64,000 nucleotides of DNA from Pedobacter sp014947265 (GCF_014947265.1 NZ_JADCNK010000023.1:1-64000), one strand, 5' to 3'; positions 35,557 through 44,086 are shown, counted from the first letter of the stretch. Numbers and translations: made by a program. Notes: generated from the letters alone by a model not told the origin.

Positions 35557-36230
35557 TGAATGAAGAAAAAATCAGAATTATTATTGCCGATGATCATGTG
35601 GTTTTTAGAGAAGGACTGGCCATGGTGCTGAGCAATAAAGATAACATAGAACTGGTAGGCGCTGCCGGTAACGGTGAGCAATTGGTAAAACTGGCTATAA
35701 ATTTGAAACCCCATGTCGTAATAACCGATATTAAAATGCCGGTTATGGATGGGATTGAGGCCGCAAAACAAATGGTTAAACTTAATCCGGATCTGGGTAT
35801 TATTGCACTATCCATGTTCGATGAAGAAGATCTGATTGTAGAAATGTTAGAAGCAGGGGCAAGAGGATACCTGCTTAAAAATGCCGATAAAAATGATATT
35901 TACGATGCCATTACTGCAGTAGCAATAGGCAATAATTTTTATTGCAAAACTACCTCTGCAAAATTGGCCACCGTGATTGCCAAAAGCAGGGCAAAAAAGG
36001 ATGGCAGGCCTAGTGATGCTAATTTTTCTGAACGTGAAATTGAAATCATTAAGCTTATCTGTAAGGAGTTTACTAATAAAAAAATTGCCGACCAGCTTTA
36101 TCTTAGTGTCAGGACAGTTGAAGGATACCGCGCCAAATTATTGGAAAAAATGCAGGTTAAAAATTCAATTGGGCTGGCCATTCATGCTTTTCAGCTGGGG
36201 ATAATCAGTGGCATAGAAGAAAATGGATGA
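35553..36230 (+). CDS. NarL/LuxR-type response regulator
   Basis: This 225-aa regulator has a receiver (phospho-acceptor Asp in VVITDIKMPVMDG, signature K in GYLLKNADK) and a LuxR helix-turn-helix (FSEREIEIIKLICKEFTNKK then VRTVEGYRAK). It is translated from the ATGA overlap with the kinase; ATG 35553 or 35556 are both possible. Target genes are unknown. The nearby secreted paralogues and the lipoprotein are candidates only by proximity. Confidence 0.92.
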   Translation: MMNEEKIRIIIADDHVVFREGLAMVLSNKDNIELVGAAGNGEQLVKLAINLKPHVVITDIKMPVMDGIEAAKQMVKLNPDLGIIALSMFDEEDLIVEMLEAGARGYLLKNADKNDIYDAITAVAIGNNFYCKTTSAKLATVIAKSRAKKDGRPSDANFSEREIEIIKLICKEFTNKKIADQLYLSVRTVEGYRAKLLEKMQVKNSIGLAIHAFQLGIISGIEENG

Positions 36231-36284
36231 AAAAACATTTGACAGGATGTTTTCATTAAATTTGTATTTCACAAATAGAAATAA

Positions 36285-37082
36285 ATGCAAAAAAACTTTA
36301 CCGATCAGCTCGGAAGAGAAATTACAATTAATTTTCCACCCAAACGGATTATTTCTGTTGTTCCTTCCCAAACAGAGCTGCTGTTTGATCTGGGGCTGGA
36401 TCAGGAAATCATCGGATTAACCAAATTTTGTATCCATCCGATAGAAAAATTTGCAGAACGTACCAAGGTGGGCGGTACAAAAAAGCTGAATATCCATTTG
36501 ATTAAAGATTTGCAACCCGATCTCATTATCGGTAATAAGGAAGAAAATACGCAAAGCGATATTGAAGAATTAGCCGAATATTTTCCTGTATGGATGAGTG
36601 ATATATTTACTTTGGATGATGCCATGAAAACCATTGCACAGATAGGGGAGCTGGTAGACCGGCAGCCGGAAGCGAGTTACCTCAATCATTTAATATCAGC
36701 AGGTTTTAACGATTTAAAAACACTTGCCCTCCAAAATCATATTGATAAAAAGGTAGCCTATCTCATCTGGCGTAAGCCGTATATGGCCGCAGGAAAAAAT
36801 ACATTTATTGATGATGTTCTGCTGATTAACGGTATGACGAATGTGATTAAAGAAGAACGTTATCCATCGGTTACACTAGCAGAACTGAAAACTTTAAACT
36901 GTGAACTTATTTTACTTTCATCAGAGCCTTATCCTTTTGGTGAAAAACACATCGAAGAGATTCAAGCGGCCATACCAGATGCCAAAATTATGCTGGTTGA
37001 TGGAGAAATGTTCAGTTGGTATGGAAGCAGATTGGTTAAAGCTGTTCAATATTTTTTCGAATTCCAAAAACAACTTTATTAA
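36285..37082 (+). CDS. BtuF/FhuD-like metal-chelate receptor domain protein
   Basis: This 265-aa protein has the helical-backbone binding-protein fold of cobalamin/siderophore receptors: RIISVVPSQTELLFDLGL near residue 22, then KLNIHLIKDLQPDLIIGNKE, with the second lobe VAYLIWRKPYMAAGKNTFID and ending VDGEMFSWYGSRLVKA. Unlike classical BtuF it has no signal peptide or lipobox (MQKNFTDQLGREITINFPPK), so it appears cytoplasmic. Short cytosolic BtuF-like proteins of this kind are common in Bacteroidota and their role is unclear. A TAAATTTG box (36257-36264) lies 20 nt upstream, although its spacing to a TTTG is short. Confidence 0.8.
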   Translation: MQKNFTDQLGREITINFPPKRIISVVPSQTELLFDLGLDQEIIGLTKFCIHPIEKFAERTKVGGTKKLNIHLIKDLQPDLIIGNKEENTQSDIEELAEYFPVWMSDIFTLDDAMKTIAQIGELVDRQPEASYLNHLISAGFNDLKTLALQNHIDKKVAYLIWRKPYMAAGKNTFIDDVLLINGMTNVIKEERYPSVTLAELKTLNCELILLSSEPYPFGEKHIEEIQAAIPDAKIMLVDGEMFSWYGSRLVKAVQYFFEFQKQLY

Positions 37083-37142
37083 TCATCCCGTTTTAATTTT
37101 TGTAAATTGTAGCATAAAATAAAATTACCCGTTTACACCACC

Positions 37143-37446
37143 ATGAAAAAAATCTTAATATTATCTCTGTTTGTTGCTGTAATTTCTGGCTGTAGCCCTT
37201 TGAAAGATGCAAACCATACCAGTTCTGTTACCGCAAGCGGAACTATCCAAAAACTAGGAATGACAACCTTTCAATATGGCACACACCTGTTAAAAGCAGA
37301 CAATAAAACTTACGTTATAAAAAGTGGTTCCATAAATCTTGATAACTATTTAGATAAAAAGGTTACGATTAAAGGAAAAAAAGGTTGCTGGTTATCCTGT
37401 TGACGGTGGCCCGGAACTGATCGATGTAACGCTGGTGAAATTTTAG
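37143..37446 (+). pseudogene. Small lipoprotein gene with a 1-nt frameshift
   Basis: The frame begins MKKILILSLFVAVISGC, a signal peptide with a lipobox at Cys17, followed by a short beta-rich domain (TASGTIQKLGMTTFQYGTHL, TYVIKSGSINLDNYLDKKVT). In frame it stops at 37403 after KGKKGCWLSC. Removing one base in the A7G2 run at 37376-37384 restores KGKKVAGYPVDGGPELIDVT and a stop at 37444-37446, giving 100 aa. The restored end continues the OB-like fold and looks native. It is either a recent mutation, a slippery homopolymer or a read error. Confidence 0.75.
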
Positions 37447-37534
37447 GTAAGATGGAAGTGCAAGAAGGATAGCGGGTTGAGTTTACTACGTCTCACAGAC
37501 CATCTCTGATCAAACTTTTATAAGTTATAAAAAT

Positions 37535-37563
37535 TTGATTTTTCAATTTAGTTTCTATCTTTG
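37535..37563 (+). promoter_or_regulatory. Promoter of tRNA-Leu copy 1
   Basis: TTG (37535-37537, within TTTG) and TATCTTTG (37556-37563) are 18 nt apart and match the Bacteroidota -33/-7 consensus. Mature tRNA begins 23 nt downstream of the -7 box. The second copy has the same arrangement. Confidence 0.8.
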
Positions 37564-37585
37564 CAATCCTTAAAACATCCTAACT

Positions 37586-37667
37586 GCGGAAGTGGCGTAA
37601 TTGGTAGCCGCACCAGACTTAGGATCTGGCGCTTCACGGCGTGGGGGTTCGAGTCCCTTCTTCCGCA
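37586..37667 (+). tRNA. tRNA-Leu (anticodon UAG), copy 1
   Basis: This 82-nt class II tRNA has acceptor stem GCGGAAG/CTTCCGC (37586-37592 / 37660-37666), anticodon stem CCAGA/TCTGG with loop CTTAGGA (anticodon TAG), a long variable arm (CGCTTCACGGCG) and T-loop TTCGAGT. The discriminator base is A and CCA is not encoded. It is identical to the copy at 38289-38370. Confidence 0.97.
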
Positions 37668-37675
37668 CAAAAGAT

Positions 37676-37710
37676 AAACCGTTCCGATTTAAAAATCAGA
37701 GCGGTTTTTT
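37676..37710 (+). terminator. Terminator of tRNA-Leu copy 1
   Basis: AAACCGTTCCGATTT and ATCAGAGCGGTTT form a stem with a few wobble or mismatched pairs, followed by seven T residues. The second copy has the fully paired version. Confidence 0.75.
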
Positions 37711-37762
37711 TATGGCACAGCCCATCAATTTTTGTAATCAGTATTGCCTTAGCTATTTTTAA

Positions 37763-37818
37763 CCACAGATGCACACAGATAAACACGGATTTTATATCTG
37801 TGTGCATCTTTTTTATCA
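37763..37818. repeat. Hairpin repeat (CACAGATGCACACAGATAAA type)
   Basis: GATGCACACAGATA and TATCTGTGTGCATC pair perfectly around AACACGGATTT. Words like this recur between genes in many unrelated bacterial genomes. It lies between the two tRNA genes and its reading frames are chance ORFs. Confidence 0.55.
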
Positions 37819-37867
37819 CTAGTCAGTGATGTTTACGCCTGCCTTTATATGCTGGAGGCTAAATAAT

Positions 37868-37955
37868 ACTTCCTTTTCGTTCCAGAGGAACGACTCCTTG
37901 GTAGCCAAGTGCAAATTTGGCATTTTCGTTCCGTAGGAACGTTTGGTGTTTAAAC
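37868..37955. repeat. Two short GTTCC/GGAAC hairpins between the tRNA genes
   Basis: CGTTCCAGAGGAACG and CGTTCCGTAGGAACG are two small perfect hairpins about 50 nt apart, each preceded by TTTT, within an otherwise non-coding 620-nt gap. A further hairpin, CCCGCTGTACAGCGGG, follows near 37987. These look like REP-type units. The remainder of the gap (to 38237) shows no gene. Confidence 0.5.
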
Positions 37956-38237
37956 ATCAATCTCTCTGCCGGCTCTGCCATCTAAACCCGCTGTACAGCG
38001 GGACTGTGTCATCCTAAACGCTATTGAATCTGCTTTCCAAAAAGAATAAAGGCTTAAATGAACCAATATTTTATTTCAGCAATAGGCCTGCTTTAATTTA
38101 AAAATTATTTATGGTTTTTGTCTGCATACATCATCACAAAAGCAACCAGCAAATCTTTTGAGTAATTTTTTCTCCTTAAAAATTAAAGAGTTAGCGGTTT
38201 TTGACCAAAATAATCAATAAAATATTGCAGATGCCTT

Positions 38238-38266
38238 TTGATTATTCAATCTTGTTTCTATCTTTG
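38238..38266 (+). promoter_or_regulatory. Promoter of tRNA-Leu copy 2
   Basis: TTG (38238-38240) and TATCTTTG (38259-38266) are separated by 18 nt, as in copy 1. The bases from here to the tRNA (TATCTTTGCAGTCCTTACAA then CATCCTAACT) are nearly the same as upstream of copy 1, so the duplication included the promoter. Confidence 0.8.
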
Positions 38267-38288
38267 CAGTCCTTACAACATCCTAACT

Positions 38289-38370
38289 GCGGAAGTGGCG
38301 TAATTGGTAGCCGCACCAGACTTAGGATCTGGCGCTTCACGGCGTGGGGGTTCGAGTCCCTTCTTCCGCA
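38289..38370 (+). tRNA. tRNA-Leu (anticodon UAG), copy 2
   Basis: This is identical in all 82 bases to the copy at 37586-37667, 703 bp upstream, with the same anticodon loop CTTAGGA and variable arm. The two genes have separate promoters and terminators, so they are not a single tandem transcript. Confidence 0.97.
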
Positions 38371-38384
38371 CAACAAGATAAAGG

Positions 38385-38420
38385 CCGTTCCGATTTAAAA
38401 ATCGGAACGGTTTTGTTTTT
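38385..38420 (+). terminator. Terminator of tRNA-Leu copy 2
   Basis: CCGTTCCGATTT pairs with AAATCGGAACGG (38385-38410 in all), followed by a T-rich run (TTTTGTTTTT). Confidence 0.85.
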
Positions 38421-38540
38421 AAAAACATTGATTAATAAAAATTGATGTGCTTTGCCGGTTGTGGCGATATATGGTTTCTTCTTAAATCTCATATCTCATA
38501 TCTCCCGTCTAACTGTACATCTTACTATATCTCAGAAAAA

Positions 38541-39896
38541 ATGAATATTACACAGGAAAAAACCGGCAACTTAAATGCTGTTGTAAAAATCAAGATTGCA
38601 CCTGCTGATTACACTGGAAAAGTAGAGAAAGCCATTAAAGATCAAGCTAAAAAAGCACAATTACCTGGTTTCCGTAAAGGAATGGTTCCTGCTGCCCACA
38701 TTAAAAAAATGTATGGCAAAAGTATCCTGGTAGAAGAGGTTAATAACTTGTTAAACGATACCTTATCTAACTATATCGCTGAGCAAAAGTTAGAAATTTT
38801 AGGTCAACCCCTTCCTAAAATGGACGATGAGCGTGAATTTAAATGGGACAATACAGATGATTTCGAATTCGATTATGAGTTAGGTTTAGCGCCTGCTTTT
38901 GATGTAAACCTTTCGTCTAAAGATAAATTTACAGAATACGTAATTAAAGCTGATCAGGAAACTTTAGAAAGCCGTGTCAAAAATATCCGCCGTAGTTATG
39001 GTAAAATGACTAATCCGGAGGTTTCGGCTGATGATGATGTACTTTACGCCGAATTAACTCAGGTAGCTGAAGATGGTGCCGTTATTGAAGGTGGTATTAC
39101 CAGTACTGCAAGTGTTCGTTTAGATCAAATTAAAGATAAAAAGATTCTTAAATCGCTAATTGGTTTAAAGAAAGATGACGAAGTAACCATCGACATCCAA
39201 AAAGCATTTGAAGATGCTGCTGTAATTGCAAAAGCTTTAAATATTTCAGAAGAAGAGGCTACTGCTTTAAAAGCAAACTTCAAACTTCACGTTAAAAACG
39301 TTAACCGTTTGGAAGAGTCTGACTTAAACCAGGAGTTTTTTGATAAATTATTTGGTGAAGGTACTGTAACTGACGAAGCTGGTTTCAGGGCTAAAATTAC
39401 CGAAGAAGTAGAAGGTATGTTTAAACAAGATGCTGAACGTAAATTATCAAACGATATTTATGAAGCACTTTTAACTAAACACACTTTTGAATTGCCTGAT
39501 GAATTTTTACGTCGCTGGTTAAAAGCTACAAACGAAAAATTAACCGACGAAGAATTAACTGAAGGTTATGATGATTTCGCTAAAAACCTTAAATGGACTT
39601 TAATCGAAAACAAAATCATTAAAGATAATAGTATTGAAATCAAATATGAGGATGTAGTTCAGGCGGCTAAAGCTAAATTAGATGCACAGTTCAGAATGTA
39701 CAGCCCAAGCCCACTTCCTGAAGATCAACTGGCTCAATATGCTGTTCAGTTTTTACAGGAAAAAGAAAATGCAAACCGTGTTTTCGAAGAGGTAAAAGCA
39801 TTAAAAACTTTCGAACAAATCAAATCTGTTGTTACTTTAGAGCAAAAAGATATTGATTACGATAAGTTTTTAGCGCTAGTGGAGAAAAAAGCATAG
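38541..39896 (+). CDS. tig: Trigger factor
   Basis: This ribosome-bound chaperone meets nascent chains. I start it at ATG 38541 (MNITQEKTGNLNAVVKIKIA), giving 451 aa; the open frame upstream overlaps non-coding sequence. The ribosome-docking loop GFRKGMVPAAHIKKMYG is clear at about residues 44-60. The PPIase region (~145-250) is divergent, as often in Bacteroidota, and the rest is the long helical C-terminal domain. It precedes clpP-clpX, the classic tig-clpP-clpX order, but with one gene inserted. Confidence 0.95.
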   Translation: MNITQEKTGNLNAVVKIKIAPADYTGKVEKAIKDQAKKAQLPGFRKGMVPAAHIKKMYGKSILVEEVNNLLNDTLSNYIAEQKLEILGQPLPKMDDEREFKWDNTDDFEFDYELGLAPAFDVNLSSKDKFTEYVIKADQETLESRVKNIRRSYGKMTNPEVSADDDVLYAELTQVAEDGAVIEGGITSTASVRLDQIKDKKILKSLIGLKKDDEVTIDIQKAFEDAAVIAKALNISEEEATALKANFKLHVKNVNRLEESDLNQEFFDKLFGEGTVTDEAGFRAKITEEVEGMFKQDAERKLSNDIYEALLTKHTFELPDEFLRRWLKATNEKLTDEELTEGYDDFAKNLKWTLIENKIIKDNSIEIKYEDVVQAAKAKLDAQFRMYSPSPLPEDQLAQYAVQFLQEKENANRVFEEVKALKTFEQIKSVVTLEQKDIDYDKFLALVEKKA

Positions 39897-39948
39897 GTCA
39901 TAGCGCCAAGAGCTTTTAATATCATAATATAAAATCTTATTTTGCTAT

Positions 39949-40305
39949 ATGGCAAAATTTAGATTTCAAGACTTGCTAATTTGGCAGAGAGCCATCATAG
40001 TAGGCAACAAATTAATTGATATTTCTGAAAAATTAGAAGAAATAAAAAAGTTTAGATTCGCAGAGCAGCTTCGAGGAGCTGCTCTTAGCGTATCCAATAA
40101 TATCGCAGAAGGGTCTGGTTCCAATTCTGTTGCCGATTTCAAACGTTTTTTAAACTATGCATATCGGTCCATTTTCGAAAATGCGAATATTCTTTTGGTG
40201 TTAAATTTAAGATTACTAGTTTCTGACAAGGATCTGGCAGATTTATTGGAAGATTTAGATATTTTAGCGAGGATGATTTCCAGCTTTTCTAAAAGTTTGA
40301 AGTAA
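39949..40305 (+). CDS. Four-helix-bundle protein (S23/IVP family)
   Basis: This 118-aa protein belongs to the S23 ribosomal/23S-rRNA intervening-sequence protein family: FQDLLIWQRA near the start, LRGAALSVSNNIAEGSGSNS in the middle and KRFLNYAYRSIFE. Members form pentameric four-helix bundles. Some are encoded in 23S rRNA intervening sequences, others stand alone. Here it stands alone between tig and clpP, 52 nt after tig and 155 nt before clpP. The function of the family is not established. Confidence 0.88.
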   Translation: MAKFRFQDLLIWQRAIIVGNKLIDISEKLEEIKKFRFAEQLRGAALSVSNNIAEGSGSNSVADFKRFLNYAYRSIFENANILLVLNLRLLVSDKDLADLLEDLDILARMISSFSKSLK

Positions 40306-40460
40306 CGGAGTGCTATATTGTCATAGATTTCGATGTGGTATACTCTTTGTCTAAACCAACATAATTAAAATATTATTTATATTTTGGTTTTTTATTATTC
40401 ACGAAACGATGGGGAACAGGAACTCAAAACTCTATGCCCTCTGCTAAAAACTCATAACTC

Positions 40461-41168
40461 ATGAACATAGATTCACAAGAATTCAGGAAATTTGCCGTTA
40501 AACATCAGGGAATTGGTGGTTTACACGTAGATAAATTTATTGCTCAGGCTAATTTGGATCCTAAGAGCATGACACCATATATTATTGAAGAACGCCAGCT
40601 TAACGTAGCACAGATGGATGTTTTCTCAAGATTAATGATGGACCGCATTATCTTTTTAGGTGATGCCATTTACGATCAGAATGCCAATATTATCCAGGCG
40701 CAGTTGTTGTTTTTGCAATCTGCAGATGCTGATAGAGACATTCAGATTTATATTAACTCACCAGGTGGTTCAGTTTACGCAGGTTTAGGTATTTATGATA
40801 CCATGCAGTATATCCAGCCTGATGTAGCAACCATCTGTACCGGTATGGCAGCATCAATGGGAGCTGTTTTATTGGTGGCAGGTGCAAAAGGTAAACGTGC
40901 TGCATTGCCTCACTCAAGAGTAATGATCCACCAGCCATCAGGAGGTGCACAAGGTGTGGCATCTGATATGGAGATCAACTTAAGAGAAATGTTGAAATTA
41001 AAAAAAGAATTATACGATATTATTTCAGAACACTCTGGTCAAACTTATGATTGGGTAGAGAAAGCTTCAGATCGCGACTACTGGATGACTGCCGATGAGG
41101 CAAAAGGTTTTGGTATGGTTGATGAAGTATTATCGAGAAACGCAAAGAAAGATGGCGAAACAAAATAA
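40461..41168 (+). CDS. clpP: ATP-dependent Clp protease proteolytic subunit
   Basis: This 235-aa serine peptidase forms the tetradecameric ClpP chamber. Catalytic Ser is in GMAASMGAVLL, catalytic His in SRVMIHQPSGG, and the Asp lies in the C-terminal handle (DRDYWMTADEAKGFG). The N-terminus is ~30 residues longer than E. coli ClpP (MNIDSQEFRKFAVKHQGIGG) and may be processed. Its 3' end overlaps clpX by 17 nt, giving translational coupling. Confidence 0.96.
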   Translation: MNIDSQEFRKFAVKHQGIGGLHVDKFIAQANLDPKSMTPYIIEERQLNVAQMDVFSRLMMDRIIFLGDAIYDQNANIIQAQLLFLQSADADRDIQIYINSPGGSVYAGLGIYDTMQYIQPDVATICTGMAASMGAVLLVAGAKGKRAALPHSRVMIHQPSGGAQGVASDMEINLREMLKLKKELYDIISEHSGQTYDWVEKASDRDYWMTADEAKGFGMVDEVLSRNAKKDGETK

Positions 41169-42390
41169 AGAATCCCGTTGCTCGTTCTGCCATTCTGGCA
41201 AGCATGAAACTTTAATGCTGATTGAAGGCATGGACGCATTTATCTGCGATAAATGTGTTACCCAGGCCAATCAGTTGCTTGCTCAGGAATTAGGAACCAA
41301 AGGAACTAAAAATATTCAGGAGGCGATAAACTTATTAAAGCCACTTGAAATTAAACAACACCTGGATCAATATGTAATTGGTCAGGATGATGCTAAAAAG
41401 GTGCTTTCTGTTGCTGTTTACAATCACTACAAACGTTTAAATCAAAAAATTGATAAAGACGAGATTGAGATTGAAAAATCGAATATCATGTTGGTGGGTG
41501 AAACCGGAACAGGTAAAACGCTTTTGGCTAAAACCATTGCGAAAATTTTGCATGTGCCTTTCTGTATTTGCGATGCAACTGTTTTAACAGAAGCTGGTTA
41601 TGTAGGTGAAGATGTTGAAAGTATTTTAACGCGTTTGCTTCAGGCTGCAGATTATGATGTAACGGCTGCGGAACGCGGTATCGTTTACATTGATGAGGTA
41701 GATAAAGTGGCGCGTAAAAGCGATAATCCATCCATTACTCGTGATGTGTCAGGCGAAGGTGTTCAGCAGGCCTTATTGAAGATTTTAGAAGGTACAGTAG
41801 TTAACGTTCCACCTCAGGGCGGACGTAAACACCCAGATCAGAAAATGATCCCGGTAAACACGAATAACATCTTATTTATCTGTGGTGGGGCATTTGATGG
41901 TATCGAACGTAAAATTGCCAATCGTTTACGCACACAGGCTGTAGGTTATAAAGTAAAGAAAGATGAGACAGTTTTAGATCTTAAAAATCTTTATAAGTAT
42001 ATTACACCTCAGGATTTAAAATCTTTTGGATTAATTCCAGAATTAATTGGTCGTATACCGGTTCTTTCTCACTTAAATCCATTGGATAAAGAATCTTTAA
42101 GAAACATTTTAACCGCACCTAAAAATTCATTAATCAAGCAGTATGTGAAGCTTTTTGCTTATGAAGACGTGAAGCTTACTTTTGATGAAGATGTTTTAAA
42201 TTTTATTGTAGATAAAGCAATGGAATATAAACTGGGAGCACGTGGTTTAAGATCAATCTGCGAAGCGATTATGTTGGATGCGATGTTTGATACACCAACG
42301 CAGACGGATGTCAAGGAGTTGCACATCAATCTCGATTACGCGATAGAGAAATTTGAAAAGGCCGATTTTAAAAAGCTTCAGGCCGCTTAA
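41152..42390 (+). CDS. clpX: ATP-dependent Clp protease ATP-binding subunit ClpX
   Basis: This 412-aa AAA+ unfoldase feeds ClpP. The start is ATG 41152 (MAKQNKESRCSFC); the longer frame runs into clpP. It has the N-terminal zinc-binding domain (CSFC...CDKC), Walker A GETGTGKT, pore loop GYVG, Walker B IVYIDEVDK, and the sensor-2 region GARGLRSICE. All key motifs are intact. A strong terminator follows. Confidence 0.97.
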   Translation: MAKQNKESRCSFCHSGKHETLMLIEGMDAFICDKCVTQANQLLAQELGTKGTKNIQEAINLLKPLEIKQHLDQYVIGQDDAKKVLSVAVYNHYKRLNQKIDKDEIEIEKSNIMLVGETGTGKTLLAKTIAKILHVPFCICDATVLTEAGYVGEDVESILTRLLQAADYDVTAAERGIVYIDEVDKVARKSDNPSITRDVSGEGVQQALLKILEGTVVNVPPQGGRKHPDQKMIPVNTNNILFICGGAFDGIERKIANRLRTQAVGYKVKKDETVLDLKNLYKYITPQDLKSFGLIPELIGRIPVLSHLNPLDKESLRNILTAPKNSLIKQYVKLFAYEDVKLTFDEDVLNFIVDKAMEYKLGARGLRSICEAIMLDAMFDTPTQTDVKELHINLDYAIEKFEKADFKKLQAA

Positions 42391-42395
42391 AAAAT

Positions 42396-42427
42396 CAATC
42401 CTTCCCGTAATTCGGGAGGGATTTTTT
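42396..42427 (+). terminator. Terminator of the clpP-clpX unit
   Basis: AATCCTTCCCG and CGGGAGGGATT pair (one G-U pair) around TAATT, followed by TTTTTG. It lies 6 nt past the clpX stop codon. Confidence 0.85.
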
Positions 42428-42475
42428 GTAATATAGTATTGTTAACGCTATGCGCCATGCTCTAAACCAAAAAAT

Positions 42476-43339
42476 ATGAACGAAGAAAAAGACGTAAAAA
42501 AAAACGAGGAAATTGTAGAAAAATCTAAAAAAGTAAAAGAAGTAGAAAGTCCTGTTAAATCTGGATTAAAATCCAAAGATGAAATTGTTAAAAACTGGTT
42601 GCCACGTTATACTGGCAGGACCTTAGATCAATTTGGCGATTATATCCTGTTGACTAATTTCAGTAAATATGTAAGTATGTTTTCTGAATGGAACGATAAT
42701 GCACCGATTATGGGTTTAGATAAGCCTATGCAAAGCGTTACCGCAAATGGCATTACGATTATTAACTTTGGTATGGGAAGTCCGCTGGCTGCAACCATGA
42801 TGGACTTATTAACGGCCATTAAACCTAAAGCAGTTTTGTTTTTGGGTAAATGTGGCGGTTTGAAAAAGAAAAACCAATTGGGCGATTTAATCCTGCCGAT
42901 TGCGGCCATTAGGGGAGAAGGTACTTCGAACGATTACCTGCCGGCAGAAGTGCCTGCTTTACCAGCATTCGCTTTGCAGAAAGCGATTTCTACTACTATA
43001 CGTGATCATGGTAGAGATTATTGGACAGGAACCTGTTACACTACAAACCGCAGGGTTTGGGAGCACGACAAAGAGTTTAAGAAATACTTGAAAACTTTAA
43101 GGGCGATGGCTGTAGATATGGAAACGGCAACGATTTTTACCACGGCCTTTGCGAATAAAATACCGGCTGGTGCCTTGCTTTTGGTTTCCGATCAACCTAT
43201 GATTCCTGAGGGAGTTAAAACGGCAGAAAGTGATAGCACTGTGACAGAAAAATATGTAGAAACGCATTTGCGCATTGGTATCGATTCATTAAAACAGTTA
43301 ATCAATAATGGATTAACAGTTAAACACTTGTTGTTTTAG
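42476..43339 (+). CDS. amn: AMP nucleosidase
   Basis: This 287-aa protein hydrolyses AMP to adenine and ribose-5-phosphate. A lysine/glutamate-rich N-terminal tail (~1-35) precedes a PNP/UDP-phosphorylase-type domain with NFGMGSPLAATMMDLL, VLFLGKCGGLKKK (phosphate-binding glycines) and AVDMETATIFTTAF, the base/ribose-binding Met-Glu motif. It is shorter than E. coli Amn and fits the compact Bacteroidota type. The start at 42476 is the first ATG after the terminator. Confidence 0.88.
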   Translation: MNEEKDVKKNEEIVEKSKKVKEVESPVKSGLKSKDEIVKNWLPRYTGRTLDQFGDYILLTNFSKYVSMFSEWNDNAPIMGLDKPMQSVTANGITIINFGMGSPLAATMMDLLTAIKPKAVLFLGKCGGLKKKNQLGDLILPIAAIRGEGTSNDYLPAEVPALPAFALQKAISTTIRDHGRDYWTGTCYTTNRRVWEHDKEFKKYLKTLRAMAVDMETATIFTTAFANKIPAGALLLVSDQPMIPEGVKTAESDSTVTEKYVETHLRIGIDSLKQLINNGLTVKHLLF

Positions 43340-43349
43340 CGTGTAATTA

Positions 43350-43422
43350 AGCTGACCACAAAGACTCAAAGCTCGCCAAGACATTTTCTTAGTGTGTTTA
43401 GTGTCTTGGTGGTAATTGGCCT
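43350..43422. repeat. Imperfect inverted repeat (ACCACAAAGACTCAAAG / CTTGGTGGT)
   Basis: GACCACAAAGACTCAAAGC and the distal TGTCTTGGTGGT with AGTGTGTTTAGTG face each other in the gap after amn. Similar ACCAC-AAAGAC words are common dispersed elements in many bacteria. It may double as a terminator for the convergent genes. Confidence 0.4.
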
Positions 43423-43426
43423 ATAT

Positions 43427-44086
43427 TTAAGCTTTAAAACCTGGCAAGTAGCCATGCGTCACCAGGTCATCCTCATTATCGATGTTGTAATTACATTTGT
43501 TGTGCAACAGTACAATTCTATCGGAAATATCCAAAATGGACTTGTAGTAATGATCGGTAATAATAAAGCCCTTATATGCTTTTGTGCTATTGATGTGTTT
43601 CTTTAATTCTTCAATCCATATCGGAGATAATTGTGAAAATGGTTCATCAAGAAGTATATATTCGGCATCGCTATAAATCATTAGTAAACATTCCATAAAC
43701 CTGCGTTCTCCACCAGATAGGTCATAGAATTTAGCATTTGAATAATTTTTTGCAAATTCAAATTGCTGTAATTCAGCCTGCTGCTTTTTGCAAAAGGTAT
43801 TAATGGCCTGCAAAACAGAAATCTTGCCTGGGATAAAATTATCTTGAGGCAGATAGGACAGGTTTTTAGATAGGTAACCTTTTTCGTATACTTTGTTGTT
43901 TATATTAAGGTACTTAAAATTCGCTTTAACACTTCTAAAAATGATTTTTAATAAGGTTGATTTACCTGATCCATTCCTGCCCAATAAACCGACTACTTCG
44001 CCAATTTTACAGTTTAAGTAAACACTGCTTAATACTTCGCGGTCTGCAAAAGATTGGTTAACACTGTCGATAGAAAGTCCCTGCAT
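43427..44086 (-). CDS. ABC transporter ATPase, small stand-alone type
   Basis: This 219-aa ATPase has Walker A LLGRNGSGKST, signature LSGGERRFMECLLM, Walker B YILLDEPF and an H-loop TDHYYK. The spacing between the Q-loop and signature is short for the family. It overlaps the preceding 120-aa membrane gene by 58 nt, so the two are almost certainly one unit. Substrate and direction cannot be read. Small ATPases of this type occur in Bacteroidota without a large permease. Confidence 0.85.
   Translation of the reverse strand: MQGLSIDSVNQSFADREVLSSVYLNCKIGEVVGLLGRNGSGKSTLLKIIFRSVKANFKYLNINNKVYEKGYLSKNLSYLPQDNFIPGKISVLQAINTFCKKQQAELQQFEFAKNYSNAKFYDLSGGERRFMECLLMIYSDAEYILLDEPFSQLSPIWIEELKKHINSTKAYKGFIITDHYYKSILDISDRIVLLHNKCNYNIDNEDDLVTHGYLPGFKA

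Noticed and set aside
37641..37829. Overlapping 60-codon frames on both strands after tRNA-Leu copy 1
   Set aside because: They cross the tRNA, its terminator and a hairpin repeat; the peptides are typical repeat-derived noise.
38442..38540. Upstream extension of trigger factor
   Set aside because: The residues are not like any trigger factor start; MNITQEKTG at 38541 is the family start.
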